Shown here in pieces: positions 60,540 to 64,000 of a stretch of 64,000 nucleotides of DNA. Position 1 is the first letter of the stretch. Each line of letters opens with the position of its first letter. Origin of the DNA: Coprinus comatus. Its lineage: Eukaryota; Basidiomycota; Agaricomycetes; Agaricales; Agaricaceae. Made by a program: the position numbers and the translations under genes. The notes under the pieces were generated by a model. The model made no database searches. It was given only the letters and a program-made list of their open reading frames with translations, and had not been told where the DNA came from. The stretch spans positions 62,001-126,000 of the forward strand of contig JAWPGT010000002.1 in assembly GCA_034638255.1 (NCBI GenBank), written 5' to 3'.

Positions 60540-60685
60540 AAGTCCCGGGCCCTTTTTTTTTTTTTTTTTTTTTAGTGGAGCACGCTGACAAGGTCAGTTC
60601 CCGTGATTAGCTAGATTTTGGATTGTCACCACTCCGAGGAAATGCTATTACGCACGCCTTAGGCAGTGTAAGTCCCGGGCCCTTT
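60540..60685 (-). mobile_element. Short retroposed sequence with poly(A) tail and target duplications
   Basis: The sequence AAGTCCCGGGCCC plus up to three T occurs at 60540-60555 and again at 60670-60685. Between them, on the plus strand, are a run of 21 T (starting at 60553) and about 96 bp of unique sequence. Read on the minus strand this is a ~96-nt body ending in poly(A), framed by 13-16-bp direct repeats, the signature of target-primed retroposition. The body is not one of the snRNAs, tRNAs or 5S rRNA I can recall. It may be a SINE or a retrocopy of a small noncoding RNA. Confidence 0.65.
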
Positions 60686-61000
60686 GGTAGTATCTACATA
60701 CACACCGTAGTACTGACATAAAAGCACTTGAAGCTTCGGCAACCCTTGTATATATAGACAGCACATTCATTCATTAACTGTTACTGTATAACATATTATC
60801 AAACCGAGAAACAAAAGAAAAAGAAAACGAAAAACATAATAGAAAAAAAATTCCTTCGATTCATACCACAAGTCACCAACACCGCGTACATACTACATGC
60901 TCGAGCAAGTGTAAAAAAAAAACCTACTACTACTACTAGAAACTGGGAAGCACCATATATAGAAGTATATGTAGTACCACATACCGTTTTTATTATTTAT
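60686..61000. other. Intergenic stretch downstream of CBP80
   Basis: AT-rich with A runs; no gene is supported. It contains the 3' flank of the minus-strand CBP80 gene. Confidence 0.55.
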
Positions 61001-64000
61001 TTATTCCTGTCCAAGAGCAACAAACCACAACTTTTTCAACAACTCTACAGCAGGATCATCACTTTTATCAAATCTTGAAAACGAAATTGTTTCAAGTGTA
61101 TGTGCGTATTTGCGTAGATAAGGCGCGTACTGTTGAAAATCAGTAATCAGTAATTAGTAATCGGGTATATCAAAATCCCCCTTCGAGGGTTAGTTGGTGT
61201 TGGTGTGTATTAAGGGGTGTGTTGCATGAATGTGAAACAATAAAAAAGAAGTTAAAGAAGAGAAGGGTTGGATTGAAGTTAAACCAGATGAAAACGGAAA
61301 CAGAAACAATAAGACCAAGGGCAAGGGGTTACAACGAAGAAGGTGGAAATGAAGTGTCCATAAGTAAGATTTTTTTAATTTTAATTTTTTAAATTAAAAA
61401 TTAAAAATCAGAAGGGTATATGTGTTTATCAAAAATTCATGGTTTCTTCCAAATAGAAGGAAGTAAATCACGGAATATGCGAACGTCCGAAGGAGCGAAT
61501 AATGAAGGAAGATAAATAAAAATAAAAATAAAAATAACAGACGCTGACGCTGAACGCCAGAACTTTGATCAAAACGCATGATCATCGCAATTCGAAAGAA
61601 AAAGGAAATATGAAAGAAAACACCCAAAAAAAAAAAGAAAACCATAACCCAAATCCACAACCCAAAAACGAAGAAGAAAAAGGTTTAAAAAAAAGAAAAA
61701 AAACACTCACAGCTCTAACAAACTGCCTATACCAACCCCAAGTTTCCCAATTATTCCATTGATCTCTACCCCACTCATCTCTCTTACTCCAAGCTTCATC
61801 ACCAATAACAGTCGCAGAATGAACATTCCTAGCATTCGTTTCCGAAGCTGCCAAACATGAAATAAATCCTTCCAAAGTTCTTGACAACGCTGCTTTTTGT
61901 TCTCGGACTAATGATTCTGATGCTTTGAGTGCTGTATCCAAAGCTGGATTTTCTACATTATCATTCTCATCTATATTTAATATATAGCATTAGCGAATTG
62001 TTTTTTTGAATTTAATGACAACCAAAGTAAAACAATCAACTCACCAACTTTCGTTTCAGCATCAACCTCCATTTCCTGATTAGCCTTAGCCCTAGCTCTC
62101 TCATCATCCTCTTCCTTCCTCAACATTGCAATTTTCCTTCTAGCAATAACCACTCTTCCATTAGCCTTATCCAAAGCTTCCTTCAAAAGATCCCATTCCC
62201 AAGCAGTCAATCCCAAAGGATTCTCAACCTCTCTCAACTGTCCAACATTCGAACCATTCAAAAAAGTCCAATTAACCACATCCGTAGGATCCACAATCTG
62301 ATATTGCATCAATTTATCAAAAACAATAGCAACCATTTGCCTATTATGTTTCCAAAGTGATGCACAAGCTGTTAATATATCAGATTTAGCTTCTGTATTA
62401 CCATGTCCTCCAATACTTGAAACTCCACCACTCGCAAGATTTCGAAGTAATGGTAAGTAACGTTCTATTCCATTTAATAAATGTGAAAATGAACGTGAAC
62501 CAATGTTTAAAAGGGATTGAACTGCAATTGAACGTAATGTTGTTTCTAGGTTTTCGGAATGAGTGGTTGATGGTGATGATTCGAGTTGGTTTCGAAGTGT
62601 ATCTAGTTGTGCGATTACATCTTCAGCTGTTGCTCTTCCTCTGAATAAATTGAGTATTGATTGAGCTGCTTCATGATGCATATGTGCTATAAATTAAAAG
62701 TATGGTTGAGGTGTTTAACGTTGTATTTTTTTTGAAGAGTAAAAAAAAAAGGGATAACCTTACCGGGATCTTCGTATTCAAAGTCTGGTAAAGGTGCTTG
62801 TTCAGCAATAACGAATGCATCAGGTTCTTGCATTTGAGGTGGTAATGACTTCCAAATACGATCATGATAAGCAAGTCGAATCTCGAATTCAACAGCTCTT
62901 CTCATGAATGCACGTTTAGGATGTTGGGAAGTCAACGCCAAATCTGGTACCCTAAAAAAAACAATAACAGGAAAACGGTCAATTAAGAACACTAGATCCA
63001 TACAATTAACAAACTTACCATTCTTTCCATACCCATTGGAAGTTAAAGTTACTCATATGAACAGCAAACCATTCCGCAAACCTTCTAGCAACTTCTACAT
63101 CCAAGGAATCCGAAAGTGCACCATAAAGCTTTCGAATCGATTTTCCTACTGCAGGACCAACCGTCGAAGGTGAAATCTTGCATAATTCCGTGATAAGAGC
63201 AATGTAATAAATAGACTTGTGAGAAGCTTCCGGTAGAACGAAGTAAGCTCCAAGTATAGTCTATACATGTGTTGGAAATGATAAATGAGTTTCAATTGAG
63301 CATAAGAGAATGAAAGTTGAAACTTACCTCGAGAACTGTGCTATCCAATTGCCAATCCTTTCCTGGTCTAGGTTCGTATTCGACTGTAGAGCCTGGTTTA
63401 GGTTTGAAGGTACCCGCTAGATTCCATTTAGGATATTCTAATAATAGTCTTGCGCATTCTTTACGATTGATCTCGAAAATGTCAATGGTATCAATCAAGG
63501 TGCTGCGAATAATGTAACCGGCGGGAGTGTTTGGGTCTGGAGTAACCTAAAGCGAAATGTGTAAGTTCCTTGATACTTGTAAAATATATGTATGACATGT
63601 CTTACATCGGGAGTGAAGATGCGGAAGTAATACTCGGGCCACTCTTCTTTTTTGATTTGGGCTTCACCTCCCGTTTCGGAAGGAATGCCTTCAACTTCAA
63701 TAATTTCAGGGGGCACCAATACGGATGGAAGGTCGTACTTTGGAATGTCAATGTCTGCATTATCAGTATCCAGGTATGGTCTTGGGAAACAATCTGCTGT
63801 CCCTGCAAAGTTGTCTTCGTTGAGGGTATTTAGCGCACTCAGTAGACTATCCAGAATCTGGGATAAAAGTTAATTCAGTGGTTGGTGTCATAATGACTTC
63901 GACTTGCCTCATGCGCAGCGTCTGATACGAATACATCATTCGAGACCTTGGTATTGAGTGCTACGAGCCACTTTGAGTTTACAGTGGAGTCGCTGTATGT
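61001..64000 (-). CDS. CBP80: Nuclear cap-binding complex large subunit CBP80 (5' end beyond window)
   Basis: CBP80/Sto1 binds capped RNA with CBP20 and recruits ARS2 and export factors. The gene is read from the right edge, where the 5' end is missing. Visible segments are STVNSKWLVALNTKVSNDVF and, lower down, the MIF4G-type helices with WKLAGTFKPKPGSTVEYEPR, FEIRLAYHDRIWKSLPPQMQ, GHGNTEAKSDILTACASLWK and HNRQMVAIVFDKLMQYQIVD. PTDVVNWTFLNGSNVGQLRE, ENPLGLTAWEWDLLKEALDK and WNNWETWGWYRQFVRA follow. A 581-bp intron (61130-61710), unusually long here, separates the last exon. That exon encodes YAPYLRKYAHTLETISFSRF and ends LWFVALGQE, stop at 61001-61003. Exon order and the family ending are consistent with an intact gene. 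Confidence 0.93.

Noticed and set aside
1..64000. CRISPR arrays, bacterial operons, tRNA genes, viral or toxin genes
   Set aside because: No spaced direct-repeat array, no tRNA cloverleaf with A and B boxes, and no viral or toxin family was recognised; intron-rich genes show a eukaryotic chromosome.

Overview
The window is nuclear DNA of a filamentous basidiomycete, probably in Agaricomycotina. This is inferred from many short GT-AG introns (mostly 45-65 bp), moderate AT content, proteins rich in Ser/Asn/Gly low-complexity, and multi-copy membrane-protein families typical of basidiomycetes. No CRISPR array, rRNA or convincing tRNA gene was seen. Gene calls rest on reading frames, splice signals and remembered family motifs; no search was run.

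Layout. 1-5.5 kb (+): an alpha/beta hydrolase, a PHO80-like cyclin and the COMPASS subunit SWD1. 6.6-8.2 kb (+): a seven-helix-type membrane protein resembling DUF6534, followed by a C-terminal relic of the same family. 8.8-16.75 kb: a nested transposon. A 6,644-bp Ty1/copia retrotransposon with two apparently identical 381-bp LTRs sits in the transposase of a 1.3-kb Tc1/mariner element, with a perfect 5-bp target duplication. 17-24.4 kb (-): a tandem segmental duplication of [DUF6534-like gene + MSS1/MnmE]. One MSS1 copy is intact; the other is a pseudogene that has lost its GTPase domain.

24.6-27.3 kb (-): a sterol 3-keto reductase (ERG27) with an apparent frameshift, and ketopantoate hydroxymethyltransferase (ECM31/panB). 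28.5-33.7 kb (+): two copies of an uncharacterised basidiomycete membrane-protein family, both apparently broken, separated by a possible solo LTR. 34.4-42.6 kb: a KDM3-type JmjC histone demethylase (-) and a large MDR-like reductase with a disordered N-terminus (+), whose start codons diverge across only 59 bp. 45.1-46.7 kb (-): NCS6/CTU1, for tRNA wobble thiolation. 47.4-57.6 kb: SSK1 (HOG-pathway response regulator), ARS2/SERRATE and ESF2 on the minus strand, and a small unknown gene on the plus strand. 57.6-61 kb: a gene-poor stretch that contains a short retroposed sequence with a poly(A) tail and target duplications. 61-64 kb (-): the nuclear cap-binding subunit CBP80, cut by the window end.

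Functional links. ARS2 and CBP80 are partners in cap-binding-complex RNA metabolism and lie within 9 kb of each other. SWD1 (H3K4 methylation) and the JmjC protein (H3K9-type demethylase family) are both chromatin regulators. MSS1 and NCS6 both modify wobble uridine in tRNA, in mitochondria and cytosol respectively. These are probably chance linkages; nothing in the sequence shows co-regulation.
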